Source of the DNA: Planctomycetales bacterium
GTDB taxonomy: Bacteria; Planctomycetota; Planctomycetia; Pirellulales; Pirellulaceae
DNA length: 64,000 nt
Assembly (NCBI GenBank): GCA_020426845.1
Contig: JAGQPF010000363.1
Span: 23,051 to 87,050, forward strand
Direction: 5' to 3'
The translations under genes were made by a program, and so were the position numbers. Below, one piece after another: positions 18,436 to 26,789 of the stretch. The stretch's first letter is position 1. Each line of letters begins with the position of its first letter. The notes below the pieces were generated by a model that searched no databases, had not been told where the DNA came from, and saw only the letters and a program-made list of their open reading frames with translations.

Positions 18436-20736
18436 GTGAGCACATTCCACATAACCTGCACGACCTGCCGTGCGCGACTCAAAGTGAAGGATGAGTCCGC
18501 GATCGGCCTGGTCCTGTCCTGCCCGAAGTGCGGCAGCATGGTGCAGGTGCTGGCTCCGGACCCCGCTCGGGAAACGTCGCCGCCAACTAGCGAGATGCCG
18601 GCCAGGCTCGGCGCCGCGACGCCGCATGACTCGATGCAGGAGACGCTCGCGGACTTCTCGTTGCCCGACGAATTCGTGTCGGCGCCCACGGAGATGACCC
18701 GTGGACCATCAGTAAAGGAAACCCGAAGCGTCAGCGAGGGATCGAGTCGCCGAGCCGCAACGTCCGAGGCAGCGGCCGCGCAAGGCGAGTCTCGGCAGAA
18801 CATGGGCGACTCAAGCAGTGAGACGCGCGTCGATGGGTTCGGCGACCCGAGCCAATTTGAAACGCCCTTAGAGATGCCCCCGGAGCCGGCCTCGGCGCCG
18901 CCGATGCCAACGAGCGACGAACCGCCTGAGTCGCCGCGACTGGATCAGCAGTGGATCTCTCAAGAGACGCGACAGATGCGGCAGTGGCTGTTGGCCGGCG
19001 CCGCGATGGTCTTCGGCGTGTTGATCGTCGTCGCGTTGATCGGATTCATGCTCTCGCAGCAGCGAGGCGTCGAGACGGCGACCGGCAACTCCACTCCCGA
19101 CCCCAATGACGTGACGGCCACAGCGAACGGAGCGAATGACGCCTCCAGCGCGGAGTCCAACCCGACAGAGTCCAACCCTGCGGAGTCCAATCCCACGGAG
19201 TCGGGCGATCCAACCAGCGCTCCGGTGACGTCCGCAAACCCGGCGGAGTCACCTGACCAGCCACCCGCATTGCCCGCGTTGCCCGTGGCGCCGTCGCCGG
19301 ACGATGCTCTTCCTCCGGTCGCTCCGGCGCAGCCCGCTCCCGCTCCGACCAACGACGCCGAGCCGGCGCCTGGCGCGGAAGGCCCCGCGCCGCCGGCGCC
19401 TCCCGAACCCGGCGGCGATGCGCTCGGGCCACCCGGACTGCGACCGGCCGGCGCCGAACTGCTCGGCCCGATCTCGCCGCTGGATGGCGAGGACGCGATG
19501 CGGGAACTGTTGAGCGATCAAAACTTCGCCGGGCTGGAGTCGATGATCGAAGAAGGAGCCAAGCCCGGCTCACCGATCACCGCGCCCGATCCCGATCGCG
19601 ACACGATCGTCAATCGGCTCAAAGGCGAAGTGGATCCGCCGCGTCGGCCTCCGGGAGTCAATATCGACGCGCCGGAACAGTTGAAAGCGATAATCCCCGA
19701 GCTGCAGTGCGACGACGTGGCGCTGCAGAGTTTTCTGCAGTTCATCATGAGCGTCTCGACCGTGCCAATCACGGTTGATCCGGACGTGTTCATTCACACC
19801 GAGGTGACACCGCAGTCGAAGGTCTCATGCCGAGCGACGGACGCCTCGGTGTTGCAGATCCTGACCACCGCCGTCCAACCGTTGGGACTGGCCGTTGAGG
19901 TCGGGCCTCGCCACGCTCGCTTGGTGCTCGATCGGCGTGCCGAGTTGATCAACTACGGTTTTCCGACCGAGGACCTCGGCGCCACCCCCGAACAGCGTCA
20001 ATGGCTGGTGGCGACCATCAAGGCCGTGGTGGAGCCGGGCATGTGGGCGCCAGTCGGGCCCGGCGACGTCACCTGGGCCGATGACCAAACCCTGTCGGTC
20101 AAACAATCTCGCCGGGGCATGTTCGAGGTCGTGCAGCTGCTCAACACGCTGCGCACTGCGCGTCAGCTTGAACCGCGTTCCAAACGGCCGCCGGCACGAT
20201 TCGCGCTCGGCACCCGCCGGACTCGAGCTCTCGAAAAGCTGGCAAAGTTGACAAGCGTCAACTTCCGCAACCCGGCGCCGCTCGAGGATGTGCTCGCCAA
20301 ACTGACCGAGCAAACCGAGATGCAGTTCGCCATCGACTGGCAAGCGATCGAAGCAGAAGGCTGGAATCGCGGCACGGAGGCCACGCTGCTGACCCATCGC
20401 GAATCACTGGGCGAGGCGCTGCGACTGCTGCTCACGCCGATGGCCTTGGACTATTTGGTGCTCGATGCCGATCTCATTGTGCTGACCACACCCCAAGGCG
20501 TGTCGGAATGGCCGGAACTGGCGGTTTACGCCGTGCCGGACTTGGTGCCCGAGGGCAACGACATTGAGCTGGCACTGGAGCAAGTCCGCAGCCGGCTTGG
20601 AGCCGAGCTGTTTGCGCCGGAAACGGGAAACGCGTTGGCGTTTGACCCCGACAGCCGGTCGTTGATCGCGAGGTTGCCGCAATCGAGGCAGCGGCAACTG
20701 CAACTGGTGATCGCCGAACACCGGCGAGACGACTGA
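18436..20736 (+). CDS. Zinc-ribbon, single-TM protein with secretin-like (STN-type) C-terminal domains
   Basis: 766 aa from GTG 18436, chosen because the zinc ribbon begins directly after it; the frame is open upstream to 18385. Cysteines C8/C11 and C29/C32 (CTTC, CPKC) form an N-terminal zinc ribbon. A TM helix lies near 184-206. A Pro/Ala/Asn/Glu-rich linker with repeats of ESNPTESNPAESNP follows. From about residue 400 come beta-alpha domains resembling secretin/TonB short N-terminal domains (LQSFLQFIMSVSTVPITVD). Residues 94-102 (KETRSVSEG) are encoded by a copy of a dispersed DNA repeat. The protein probably spans the inner membrane; function unknown. Confidence 0.75.
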   Translation: MSTFHITCTTCRARLKVKDESAIGLVLSCPKCGSMVQVLAPDPARETSPPTSEMPARLGAATPHDSMQETLADFSLPDEFVSAPTEMTRGPSVKETRSVSEGSSRRAATSEAAAAQGESRQNMGDSSSETRVDGFGDPSQFETPLEMPPEPASAPPMPTSDEPPESPRLDQQWISQETRQMRQWLLAGAAMVFGVLIVVALIGFMLSQQRGVETATGNSTPDPNDVTATANGANDASSAESNPTESNPAESNPTESGDPTSAPVTSANPAESPDQPPALPALPVAPSPDDALPPVAPAQPAPAPTNDAEPAPGAEGPAPPAPPEPGGDALGPPGLRPAGAELLGPISPLDGEDAMRELLSDQNFAGLESMIEEGAKPGSPITAPDPDRDTIVNRLKGEVDPPRRPPGVNIDAPEQLKAIIPELQCDDVALQSFLQFIMSVSTVPITVDPDVFIHTEVTPQSKVSCRATDASVLQILTTAVQPLGLAVEVGPRHARLVLDRRAELINYGFPTEDLGATPEQRQWLVATIKAVVEPGMWAPVGPGDVTWADDQTLSVKQSRRGMFEVVQLLNTLRTARQLEPRSKRPPARFALGTRRTRALEKLAKLTSVNFRNPAPLEDVLAKLTEQTEMQFAIDWQAIEAEGWNRGTEATLLTHRESLGEALRLLLTPMALDYLVLDADLIVLTTPQGVSEWPELAVYAVPDLVPEGNDIELALEQVRSRLGAELFAPETGNALAFDPDSRSLIARLPQSRQRQLQLVIAEHRRDD
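18717..18741 (+). repeat. Dispersed 25-bp element inside a coding region
   Basis: A full copy of the element with core CCCGAAGCGTCAGCGAG lies in frame in the zinc-ribbon protein gene. The same element occurs intergenically at 18329-18353 (minus, degenerate), 45875-45899 (minus) and four times at 60801-60958. Confidence 0.85.
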
Positions 20737-20769
20737 CCCGAACGGACGGACCGCTGGCGACTGACTGCC

Positions 20770-20798
20770 TTGCAATTTTTCGCGCAGCGAGCAATAAT
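20770..20798 (+). promoter_or_regulatory. Candidate promoter of the aroF leader
   Basis: TTGCAA (20770-20775), a 17-base spacer and AATAAT (20793-20798). The predicted transcript would begin near 20804-20806, right at the leader peptide ATG, implying a leaderless peptide. A promoter further upstream is possible. Confidence 0.4.
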
Positions 20799-20804
20799 GC
20801 GGTG

Positions 20805-20888
20805 ATGAACGCATTCCCCACATCCCGTTATCACTTTGCCTTCTATTTCGGTTGGCCCTTGAAGCAAGGGGATGTGGATCGTTCGTAG
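20805..20888 (+). CDS. aroF leader peptide (aromatic-rich, 27 aa)
   Basis: A 27-codon reading frame from ATG 20805 to TAG 20886-20888. Residues 9-17 read YHFAFYFGW, and with F4 there are seven aromatic residues in 27, far above background. It ends 23 bases before an intrinsic terminator and lies 115 bases upstream of aroF, the first enzyme of aromatic amino acid synthesis. This is the classic layout of a ribosome-mediated attenuator, in which stalling on Phe/Tyr/Trp codons allows readthrough. No clear Shine-Dalgarno is seen, so initiation may be leaderless. Confidence 0.7.
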   Translation: MNAFPTSRYHFAFYFGWPLKQGDVDRS

Positions 20889-20943
20889 ATCTGGTTTTCA
20901 AACCGTCCACAAGCCCCGCAGCCAATGCTTCGGGGCTTTTTTT
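20856..20943 (+). promoter_or_regulatory. aroF transcription attenuator with alternative hairpins
   Basis: Segment 1 is CCCTT (20856-20860). Segment 2 is AAGGGG plus TGTGGA (20866-20878). Segment 3 is TCCACA plus CCCC (20906-20917). Segment 4 is CGGGGCTT (20931-20938). 1:2 forms a small pause hairpin inside the end of the leader peptide. 2:3 forms an anti-terminator (TGTGGA/TCCACA and GGGG/CCCC) and takes up the CCCC of the terminator. 3:4 is the terminator. 2:3 and 3:4 are mutually exclusive, matching the trp/phe operon scheme. Confidence 0.65.
20911..20943 (+). terminator. Rho-independent terminator upstream of aroF
   Basis: AAGCCCCG (20911-20918) pairs with CGGGGCTT (20931-20938) across a 12-base loop, followed by an uninterrupted T run to 20943. 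It lies between the leader peptide and aroF, so full-length aroF mRNA requires readthrough. Confidence 0.9.
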
Positions 20944-21003
20944 ATGTCTGTGGTTCATCCCATGAATGCGGCGCCCCACGCCAAGCCCCAGGAGTTGTTT
21001 TCG

Positions 21004-22017
21004 ATGATCGTCGTGATGGAGAAGAACGCTACTTCCGAGCAGGTCGCCCACATGGTCGATCGCGTGCAGCAGCTGGGGCTCAAGGCCCATGTGATCGAGG
21101 GAACGGAGCGGACGGTGATCGCCGCGATTGGCGACAAGCGGGAGACGATGCGCGAATCGCTCGCCAGCGGCGAAGGCGTCGCGGAGGTCGTGCCGATTCT
21201 CGCTCCGTACAAGGTCGCAAGCCGAGAGGTCAAGCCGGAGCCCACCTGTGTCGAGCGCGGCTCGCTGAAGGTCGGCGCCGGACACTTAGGCGTGATCGCC
21301 GGGCCCTGCTCGGTGGAGTCCGAAGAACAGATTATGGAGTCGGCCCGAGCGGTCAAAGCGGCCGGCGCCACGGCGCTGCGCGGCGGAGCGTTCAAGCCTC
21401 GCACCAGCCCCTATAGCTTCCAGGGCCTCAAGGAAGAGGGCCTCCGGCTGCTCGCCGCCGCTCGCGAGGAGACCGGTCTGGCCGTCGTCACGGAGGTGAT
21501 GAGCACCGAGGACGTGGAGTTGGTGGCCAACTACGCCGACGTGCTGCAGATCGGCGCCCGCAACATGCAGAACTATCGGCTGCTGGAGGCGGTCGGCGGC
21601 GTCGACCGGCCCGTGTTGCTGAAACGCGGCGCGAGCGCCACGATGGAGGAGCTGTTGCTGGCCGCCGAGTACATTTTGAATGAAGGCAATCCAAACGTGA
21701 TGCTGTGCGAGCGAGGCATCCGCACGTTCGAGTCGCACACTCGCTTCACGCTGCCGCTAGCCACGGTTCCTTACCTCCAGCACAAAACCCATCTGCCGGT
21801 GGTGATCGACCCCAGTCACGGCACGGGCCACGCCTACCTGGTGCCGCCGATGGCCGCCGCAGCCGTGGCGGCCGGCGCCGACGGCCTGATCATTGAAGTC
21901 CATCCCTCGCCCGAGCACGCCATGAGTGACGGGTATCAGTCACTGACTCCCGCCCAATTCGCCGCCACGATGGTTCGCGTCCGCGCCGTCGCCCAGGCGC
22001 TGGCGGCGACCCCCTGA
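21004..22017 (+). CDS. aroF: 3-deoxy-7-phosphoheptulonate (DAHP) synthase, AroF/KDOPS-like type
   Basis: First step of the shikimate pathway: PEP plus erythrose 4-phosphate to DAHP. 337 aa from ATG 21004, with AGGAG eight bases upstream. Residues 1-70 form a small ferredoxin-like regulatory domain ([18 protein letters not shown]). The TIM barrel follows with [55 protein letters not shown]-type [11 protein letters not shown] and DPSHGTG. These are the PEP-, phosphate- and metal-binding motifs of the family. Expression appears controlled by the aromatic leader-peptide attenuator immediately upstream. The gene is monocistronic. Confidence 0.96.
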   Translation: MIVVMEKNATSEQVAHMVDRVQQLGLKAHVIEGTERTVIAAIGDKRETMRESLASGEGVAEVVPILAPYKVASREVKPEPTCVERGSLKVGAGHLGVIAGPCSVESEEQIMESARAVKAAGATALRGGAFKPRTSPYSFQGLKEEGLRLLAAAREETGLAVVTEVMSTEDVELVANYADVLQIGARNMQNYRLLEAVGGVDRPVLLKRGASATMEELLLAAEYILNEGNPNVMLCERGIRTFESHTRFTLPLATVPYLQHKTHLPVVIDPSHGTGHAYLVPPMAAAAVAAGADGLIIEVHPSPEHAMSDGYQSLTPAQFAATMVRVRAVAQALAATP

Positions 22018-22066
22018 AAACGCTCCGGCAATCGGTCGCATTCCCTGACGCCATCACTCCGGAGGG

Positions 22067-22440
22067 ATCACGCAAAGACGCAAAGTCGCAAAGGGCAAAA
22101 ATCCCGGTACTTCCCTTCCCTTCTTTGCGTCTTGGCGGCTTGGCGTGAGAACATTTGCCTGCAGGGATCGACCGGCGGATTCCGTGGAGTCATCTCGCCA
22201 GAGGCATCACGCAAAGACGCAAAGTCGCAAAGGACGTGGCCAAAATTCCCTTCCCTTCCTTCCCTCTCTTCCTTTCTTTGCGTCTTGGCGACTTGGCGTG
22301 AGAACGTTTGCCTGCAGGGATCGACCGGCGGATTCCGTGGAGTCATCTCGCCGGAGGGATCACGCAAAGACGCAAAGTCGCAAAGGACGTGGCCAATCCC
22401 TTCCCTTCTTTGCGTCTTGGCGGCTTGGCGTGAGTACGTT
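22067..22440. repeat. Three tandem inverted repeats of the ACGCAAAG family
   Basis: Each copy has a left arm containing CACGCAAAGACGCAAAG and a right arm containing CTTTGCGTCTTGGCG. The copies start near 22067, 22206 and 22360. They are joined by a conserved spacer that includes GCAGGGATCGACCGGCGGAT. Similar single inverted repeats occur at 23336-23434 and 53298-53408. Confidence 0.9.
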
Positions 22441-22654
22441 TGGCTTGCCGGGATCGATCGAGCCTGTCTGAACCATCGCCTCATGGGCTGCGTAGCAGCC
22501 ACTGGCGGGGTTGGTAGTCGTTTGTGCCGGCGCTGCGACGCTCGGCCGCACCCATTGCCAACACAATGCGGGAGGCAGGAAAGGCGGGCGCGGCAACGGT
22601 TTTGGCGCCGTAAAAGCCCCCTTTCGGGGAAGGCGAAATTTCGCCGCATTTACT

Positions 22655-22682
22655 TTGCACCGAAATTCGGTTGGAGTATGCT
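22655..22682 (+). promoter_or_regulatory. Candidate promoter of the small cytochrome gene
   Basis: TTGCAC (22655-22660), a 16-base spacer and TATGCT (22677-22682), about 150 bases before the ATG at 22833. Confidence 0.4.
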
Positions 22683-22832
22683 ACGGTCTTGTGGAAGCCT
22701 GCCCGAACCAGGGAATTCTTGACGTTCCGGCATCCCCTCTGGAGTGTCGACGTGAATGATGGTGCCAAAATCATTGACGAGACGCAGGCACGAACGACGA
22801 TTTTTCTAACCACATCTGAGGAACCTAACGCA

Positions 22833-23171
22833 ATGAAGAGATTTGGAAGCATCGCTGTTGTCGCGATCGTCACCCTGCTCGTCGCCTCGACTGCGGACGC
22901 TCGTCCCCAGTACCTGAAGGCGGCCACGGCCCACTACCCCGCCGCCGCCAGCGCGCTTGGCGAGGCCAAGTGTGGCGCTTGCCACGGCGAGAAGAAGTCC
23001 ATGCTGAGCACCTACGCCATGGCCCTGAAAGAGGCCACGGGCAAGAACCAGAAGGACGCTGACAAGATCAACGAGGCGCTCGACAAAGCCGGCGCCAAGA
23101 AGAACGACGACGGCGTCACCTATGAGTCGCTGTTCAAGGCCGGCAAGTTGCCGAAGCCTTACACCAAGTAG
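22833..23171 (+). CDS. Small periplasmic c-type cytochrome-like protein
   Basis: 112 aa from ATG 22833, with GAGGA upstream. A signal peptide (about residues 1-23, ending STADA) is followed by a mature protein with a single haem-attachment motif KCGACHGEKK near residue 50. The C-terminal half is Lys-rich and hydrophilic. A clear axial Met is not obvious, although Met occurs in SMLSTYAMAL shortly after the motif. Probably an electron-transfer protein or small haem protein. Its maturation would need the CcsBA-type system encoded at 45.9-49.5 kb. A terminator follows at 23235-23269. Confidence 0.8.
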   Translation: MKRFGSIAVVAIVTLLVASTADARPQYLKAATAHYPAAASALGEAKCGACHGEKKSMLSTYAMALKEATGKNQKDADKINEALDKAGAKKNDDGVTYESLFKAGKLPKPYTK

Positions 23172-23234
23172 TGCGGAAGCCGCGCCGCCGTTTCCTTGCA
23201 CCATCGGAACGGCCTCGGCATCGCAAATTGGACG

Positions 23235-23269
23235 AAAGCCGCCCCGCGTGTCACGTGGAGGCGGCTTTT
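23235..23269 (+). terminator. Terminator after the cytochrome gene
   Basis: AAAGCCGCC (23235-23243) pairs with GGCGGCTTT (23260-23268), with a 16-base loop and a short T run. It lies 64 bases past the cytochrome stop. Confidence 0.65.
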
Positions 23270-23335
23270 GCCGTTCTTGCCGACGCTCAATTCGCGATTT
23301 GAGCTTCCAGCCGGAGGAGCTCTTTCTCATTCATT

Positions 23336-23434
23336 CTTTGCGTCTTCGCGCCTTTGCGTGACCCTTGGGCAGCATCGCACGAGCTGGCCTTGCCGAGGCG
23401 ACTTTCTCACGCAAAGTCGCAAAGACGCGAAGAG
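23336..23434. repeat. ACGCAAAG-family inverted repeat
   Basis: The right-type arm CTTTGCGTCTTCGCGCC (from 23336) and the left-type arm CACGCAAAGTCGCAAAG (from 23408) flank about 45 bases of unrelated sequence. The orientation is inverted relative to the 22 kb copies. Beside it, a short CATCATCG tandem run (about 23455-23485) overlaps the end of the rhomboid gene. Confidence 0.8.
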
Positions 23435-23468
23435 ATTTACAGCAACCATCGCTCATCGCATCATCGCA

Positions 23469-24374
23469 TCATCGCATCATCGCCGAGAGATAGCCGATGG
23501 CGGCTCCCGCGACCAATCCTCCGGTATGGCCACCGTTGGCCACATTCATCGAGGGCAAGAAGCAGATCACAAACCAAACCAACAGCATCGTCACCGTCTC
23601 GCTCGGAATGCGGAAGCCGTCAGCGGGGTCGAATTTCGACTTCATCCACACATAGCCGAACAGTCCATAGAGCACCCCGGACATGCCGCCGAAAAACGGC
23701 TGTCTCCAGATCAATGCCTGGACAAGCCCCGATATCACCGCCAGCACCAGCACGATGGCGATGTACTTCAACTTCCCCTTGCGAAATTCGACGATGCCGC
23801 CGAGCTGATACATCATCATCATGTTGAACAGCAAATGCATCATGCCCAAATGCAGAAAGATCGGCGTGACCAGACGCCAAACCTGGCCCTGCCGGATATC
23901 GGTCAGTGCCACCTCGGGGTCCGACAGATCCGCCTTTGTGCGCATGTGCCGATAGGAGACAAACCCGATGGGGTCAGTCCGCGTCTTATCCGCGCCCATC
24001 GATGTCCACAATGACACTCCGATGCTGGCCACGATTAGCAACATCGTGATCGGGGCTTTCGAGGTCCCGCCAGCTGCCCCGCTCCAAAGTTGGCGGCCGT
24101 CGCGATAGTTTCGCTTGGCCTGTTGGTTCTTGGCGTGGCGGTCCGAGCGAATCTTGCTCGCTTGCTTGCCATGTCCGTGAAAACGAGGGTCCTCGGGATT
24201 GCGTTGAAACGCGGCCAACGCCTCGGTCGCCTGCTCGAGCTTCTCTTCGTCGATTGCCCAGACGCTCCACACCCCATCTTCTTCCTCGATGTGCGTGTCG
24301 AAACCCGCGGCGAGCATGTAGTCGGAGAACTGCTGGGCCAAGGCCATGCTGGAAAGGTAGCCAATCTGTCGCAT
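23469..24374 (-). CDS. Rhomboid family intramembrane serine protease (GlpG-like)
   Basis: 301 aa from ATG 24374, chosen because the GlpG-like N-terminal domain starts there (MRQIGYLSS...LAQQFSDYML). Residues 1-75 form that cytoplasmic domain. A basic linker leads to six or so TM helices. The first membrane loop region holds HLGMMHLLFNMMMMYQLG. The catalytic serine is in GGMSGVLYGLFGY, and the catalytic histidine in ANGGHTGGLVAG. Cleaves TM segments of membrane proteins. It ends within a CATCATCG micro-repeat that encodes its last residues (AMMR). Confidence 0.92.
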   Translation of the reverse strand: MRQIGYLSSMALAQQFSDYMLAAGFDTHIEEEDGVWSVWAIDEEKLEQATEALAAFQRNPEDPRFHGHGKQASKIRSDRHAKNQQAKRNYRDGRQLWSGAAGGTSKAPITMLLIVASIGVSLWTSMGADKTRTDPIGFVSYRHMRTKADLSDPEVALTDIRQGQVWRLVTPIFLHLGMMHLLFNMMMMYQLGGIVEFRKGKLKYIAIVLVLAVISGLVQALIWRQPFFGGMSGVLYGLFGYVWMKSKFDPADGFRIPSETVTMLLVWFVICFLPSMNVANGGHTGGLVAGAAIGYLSAMMR

Positions 24375-24716
24375 CAGGCGAAACCAAGGGCTAGCGAGAA
24401 TGTGTTCAGTCGACAAATGGACGCCGGGCGTTTTCAACGGTCAACGGCATCTCAACTCTCGTTGTACCCGATCCCCCGGATTGTGGCAGCCTCTGGCGCC
24501 TCGCGTGTTGGGCTTGGGCCCCCGAACCTCTTCCGGATTTTGCTGCAGTCGACGTCCCGACCGGCTAGAATGCTCGTTGAAGTGCAGGACGGACTGGAAG
24601 TCCGTCGTACGTGTTGGACGGACTGGAAGTCCGTCGTACGTAGGACGGACTTCCAGTCCGTCCGTCCGTCAGCAGTCCGTCAGTCCATTAACAATTCTCC
24701 CATCAGGAGCCCTTCG
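24375..24716. other. Intergenic region between divergent genes
   Basis: Divergent gap holding the promoters of the rhomboid and HMA genes, plus three copies of the ACGGACTGGAAGTCCGT palindrome (24589-24661). Nothing else was recognised. Confidence 0.5.
24589..24661. repeat. ACGGACTGGAAGTCCGT palindromic repeat, three copies
   Basis: ACGGACTGGAAGTCCGT followed by CGTACGT occurs at 24589-24612 and 24618-24641. An inverted copy ACGGACTTCCAGTCCGT is at 24645-24661. The element ends about 55 bases upstream of the HMA gene. Confidence 0.9.
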
Positions 24717-25238
24717 ATGAATAAGCGAGCTTTGGCTGCCATCTTTGCCGTGTTGCTGATGTCTGCGGCCGCCCAGGCCGAGACGACCGTTGCACTTTCC
24801 GAGATGCATCTCTGCTGCGGCGCCTGCGTGCGCGGTGTGGAGAATGCAGTCAAATCCGTCACTGGCGCAAGCGTCGCCGTCGACAAGGACGCCGGCAAGG
24901 CCACGGTCACCGCTGGGTCGGATGAGGTGGCTCAGCAGGCGTTGGACGCGATTGCCAAGGCCGGCTTTCATGCCAAGAGCAGCCATGACTCGATTCGGAT
25001 GAAGGACGACAGTGGCGTGAAGGCGGGCCAAGTCAGCCGGCTGGCGCTGAAGGGCGTGCACAATTGCTGCGGTGGCTGCAACGTCGCGGTGAAGAAAGCG
25101 CTGAAGTCGGTCGCGGGCGTGGAAAGTGACACGGCCAAGGCCAAATCGGACACGATTGTGGTGGAAGGCAGCTTCGACGGCCTCGCCGTGATCAAGGCGC
25201 TGAATGCCGCAGGCTTCCACGTAGTAATGAGCAAATAG
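24717..25238 (+). CDS. Exported protein with two heavy-metal-associated (HMA) domains
   Basis: 173 aa from ATG 24717 with AGGAG eight bases upstream. Signal peptide residues 1-21 (ending AAAQA). Two ferredoxin-like HMA domains follow. The metal-binding loops are HLCCGACVRG (Cys 33, 34, 37) and HNCCGGCNVA. Each has CC-x2-C where classic copper chaperones have M-x-C-x2-C. The domains are repeated with the same GFH ending, so they arose by duplication. Probably a periplasmic metal (copper-type) binding protein. No transporter is adjacent. Confidence 0.85.
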   Translation: MNKRALAAIFAVLLMSAAAQAETTVALSEMHLCCGACVRGVENAVKSVTGASVAVDKDAGKATVTAGSDEVAQQALDAIAKAGFHAKSSHDSIRMKDDSGVKAGQVSRLALKGVHNCCGGCNVAVKKALKSVAGVESDTAKAKSDTIVVEGSFDGLAVIKALNAAGFHVVMSK

Positions 25239-25338
25239 GCGGCTGAAACAGGCCGCTGGTTGACTCGGAATTGGCTCATTTCCGCGAATCGCCGAGGGCA
25301 CGACTCCCCGTCGGCGACGTCCGGCATACAATAGACAG

Positions 25339-25378
25339 TGCGAACGCCCCATGTACGTTCATGGGGCGTTCTTTTTTG
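25339..25378 (+). terminator. Terminator between the HMA gene and trpB
   Basis: GAACGCCCCAT and ATGGGGCGTTC form an 11-bp stem over an 8-base loop, followed by TTTTTT. It lies 100 bases past the HMA stop and about 95 bases before trpB. It may simply end the HMA transcript. If the trpB promoter lies upstream of it, it could attenuate trpB. TACAAT at 25327-25332 is a possible -10 but has no good -35. Confidence 0.85.
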
Positions 25379-25469
25379 GCGCCCGCCGAACACCGGCCCA
25401 GCAAGGTCGCCTCGAGCGCCGAGCCAATTCCGCTCGCCTTCCTTTCGCATCGCAGCACGCACCAGACCG

Positions 25470-26693
25470 ATGACCTCCGATCCTACCTCCCTCGCCACCA
25501 GCCAAGTGCCCGACGCCGCGGGCCGATTCGGCCGCTTTGGCGGACGCTATGTTCCCGAGACGCTCACCCGGGCGCTGGTCGAGTTGGAACAGGCATATCG
25601 CGACGCGCAGCAGGACCCGGCATTCGACGCCGAGTTTCGTTCGCTGCTGAAGTCCTATGTCGGCCGCCCGTCTCCGCTGTACTTTGCCGAGCGGCTGACG
25701 GAGCATTGCGGCGGCGCCCAGATCTGGCTGAAACGCGAGGACGTCAACCACACGGGCGCACATAAGATCAACAACACACTCGGCCAGGCGCTGCTGACCA
25801 AGCGAATGGGCAAGACGCGCGTAATCGCCGAGACCGGCGCCGGACAGCATGGCGTCGCCACTGCGACCGCCTGCGCTCGCTTCGGCCTGCCCTGCACGGT
25901 TTACATGGGCGAGGAAGATGTGCGTCGACAGGCGCCGAACGTCTTCAGCATGAAGCTGCTGGGCGCAACTGTCTCACCCGTCTCGAGCGGATCGCGCACG
26001 CTCCGCGACGCGGTCAACGAAGCCATGCGAGATTGGATGTCGAGCGTCGAGAACACTCACTACATTATCGGCTCGGTCATCGGCCCTCATCCGTTCCCCG
26101 AAATGGTTCGCGACTTCCAATCGGTGATCGGCCGGGAGACCAAGGAGCAATCTCGCGAGGCGTTCGGTCGCCTGCCCGACACCGTGATCGCCTGCGTCGG
26201 CGGCGGCAGCAACGCAGCCGGCATGTTCTACCCGTTCATTGACGATCACGAGGTGGAGTTGATCGGCGTAGAAGCGGGCGGCCTTGGCGCCACGCCCGGC
26301 GAGCACGCCTCGCCGCTGAGCCATGGCGAGGAAGGCGTGCTCCACGGCAGCTACAGTTTCGTCATGCAAGACGAGGACGGTCAGACCTGCCCGGTGCACT
26401 CGATCTCCGCGGGACTCGACTATCCAGGGGTCGGCCCAGAGCACAGCTATTGGCATTCAACCGGGCGAGTGAAGTACACCAATTGCCTCGACCACGATGC
26501 ATTGACCGCATTCGATCTCGTCGCCAAGCGCGAGGGCATTCTGCCCGCATTGGAAAGTTCCCACGCGGTCTCGCAGGCCTTGCGAACCGCCGCCGCCATG
26601 CGGCCCGATCAAATCGTCGTAGTCTGTTTGTCGGGCCGCGGCGACAAGGACGCCGCCGAGATCGCTCGACTGAAAGAGCAAGCCGGCCGCTGA
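25470..26693 (+). CDS. trpB: Tryptophan synthase beta subunit
   Basis: Condenses indole with serine to tryptophan using PLP. 407 aa, standard length, from ATG 25470. It starts [15 protein letters not shown]. The PLP lysine is in [13 protein letters not shown] (K99). [35 protein letters not shown] (PLP phosphate) and the C-terminal CLSGRGDKD are all present. Followed by trpA with a 96-base gap on the same strand. No other trp genes are in the window. Confidence 0.97.
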   Translation: MTSDPTSLATSQVPDAAGRFGRFGGRYVPETLTRALVELEQAYRDAQQDPAFDAEFRSLLKSYVGRPSPLYFAERLTEHCGGAQIWLKREDVNHTGAHKINNTLGQALLTKRMGKTRVIAETGAGQHGVATATACARFGLPCTVYMGEEDVRRQAPNVFSMKLLGATVSPVSSGSRTLRDAVNEAMRDWMSSVENTHYIIGSVIGPHPFPEMVRDFQSVIGRETKEQSREAFGRLPDTVIACVGGGSNAAGMFYPFIDDHEVELIGVEAGGLGATPGEHASPLSHGEEGVLHGSYSFVMQDEDGQTCPVHSISAGLDYPGVGPEHSYWHSTGRVKYTNCLDHDALTAFDLVAKREGILPALESSHAVSQALRTAAAMRPDQIVVVCLSGRGDKDAAEIARLKEQAGR

Positions 26694-26789
26694 TCGCAGT
26701 GAGCTTCGCTCTCCGACCATCCATCCACCGCCCCAACGCGTGTTGCCGAGTGCCGCAGCCCGCTCCGACACTGCACGATTGAGTCACCG

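Larger units (their letters stand above)
22018..22832. other. 815-bp intergenic region with tandem repeats
   Basis: The first half (22067-22440) is three tandem copies of an ACGCAAAG-type inverted repeat. The second half contains the promoter of the cytochrome gene (22655-22682). Long frames here are produced by the repeat and carry no protein-like composition. I see no gene. Confidence 0.6.

Noticed and set aside
20860..20945. tRNA-like anticodon arm (GGTTTTCAAACC) upstream of aroF
   Set aside because: No acceptor stem, D-arm or T-arm sequence; the hairpins fit the attenuator better.
22132..22722. Long open frames on both strands through the 22 kb repeats
   Set aside because: They are translations of the ACGCAAAG inverted repeats; repeated segments recur in the peptides and no start site or family is seen.
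25239..25335. Trp-codon leader for trpB
   Set aside because: Two TGG codons are in one frame, but the only start is an internal TTG without a ribosome site, and only one Trp would follow it.
25351..25473. 40-codon frame running into the trpB start (ATGA overlap)
   Set aside because: Its first third is made by the terminator hairpin and T run, no ribosome site is present and it has no Trp codon, so it is not a convincing leader peptide.
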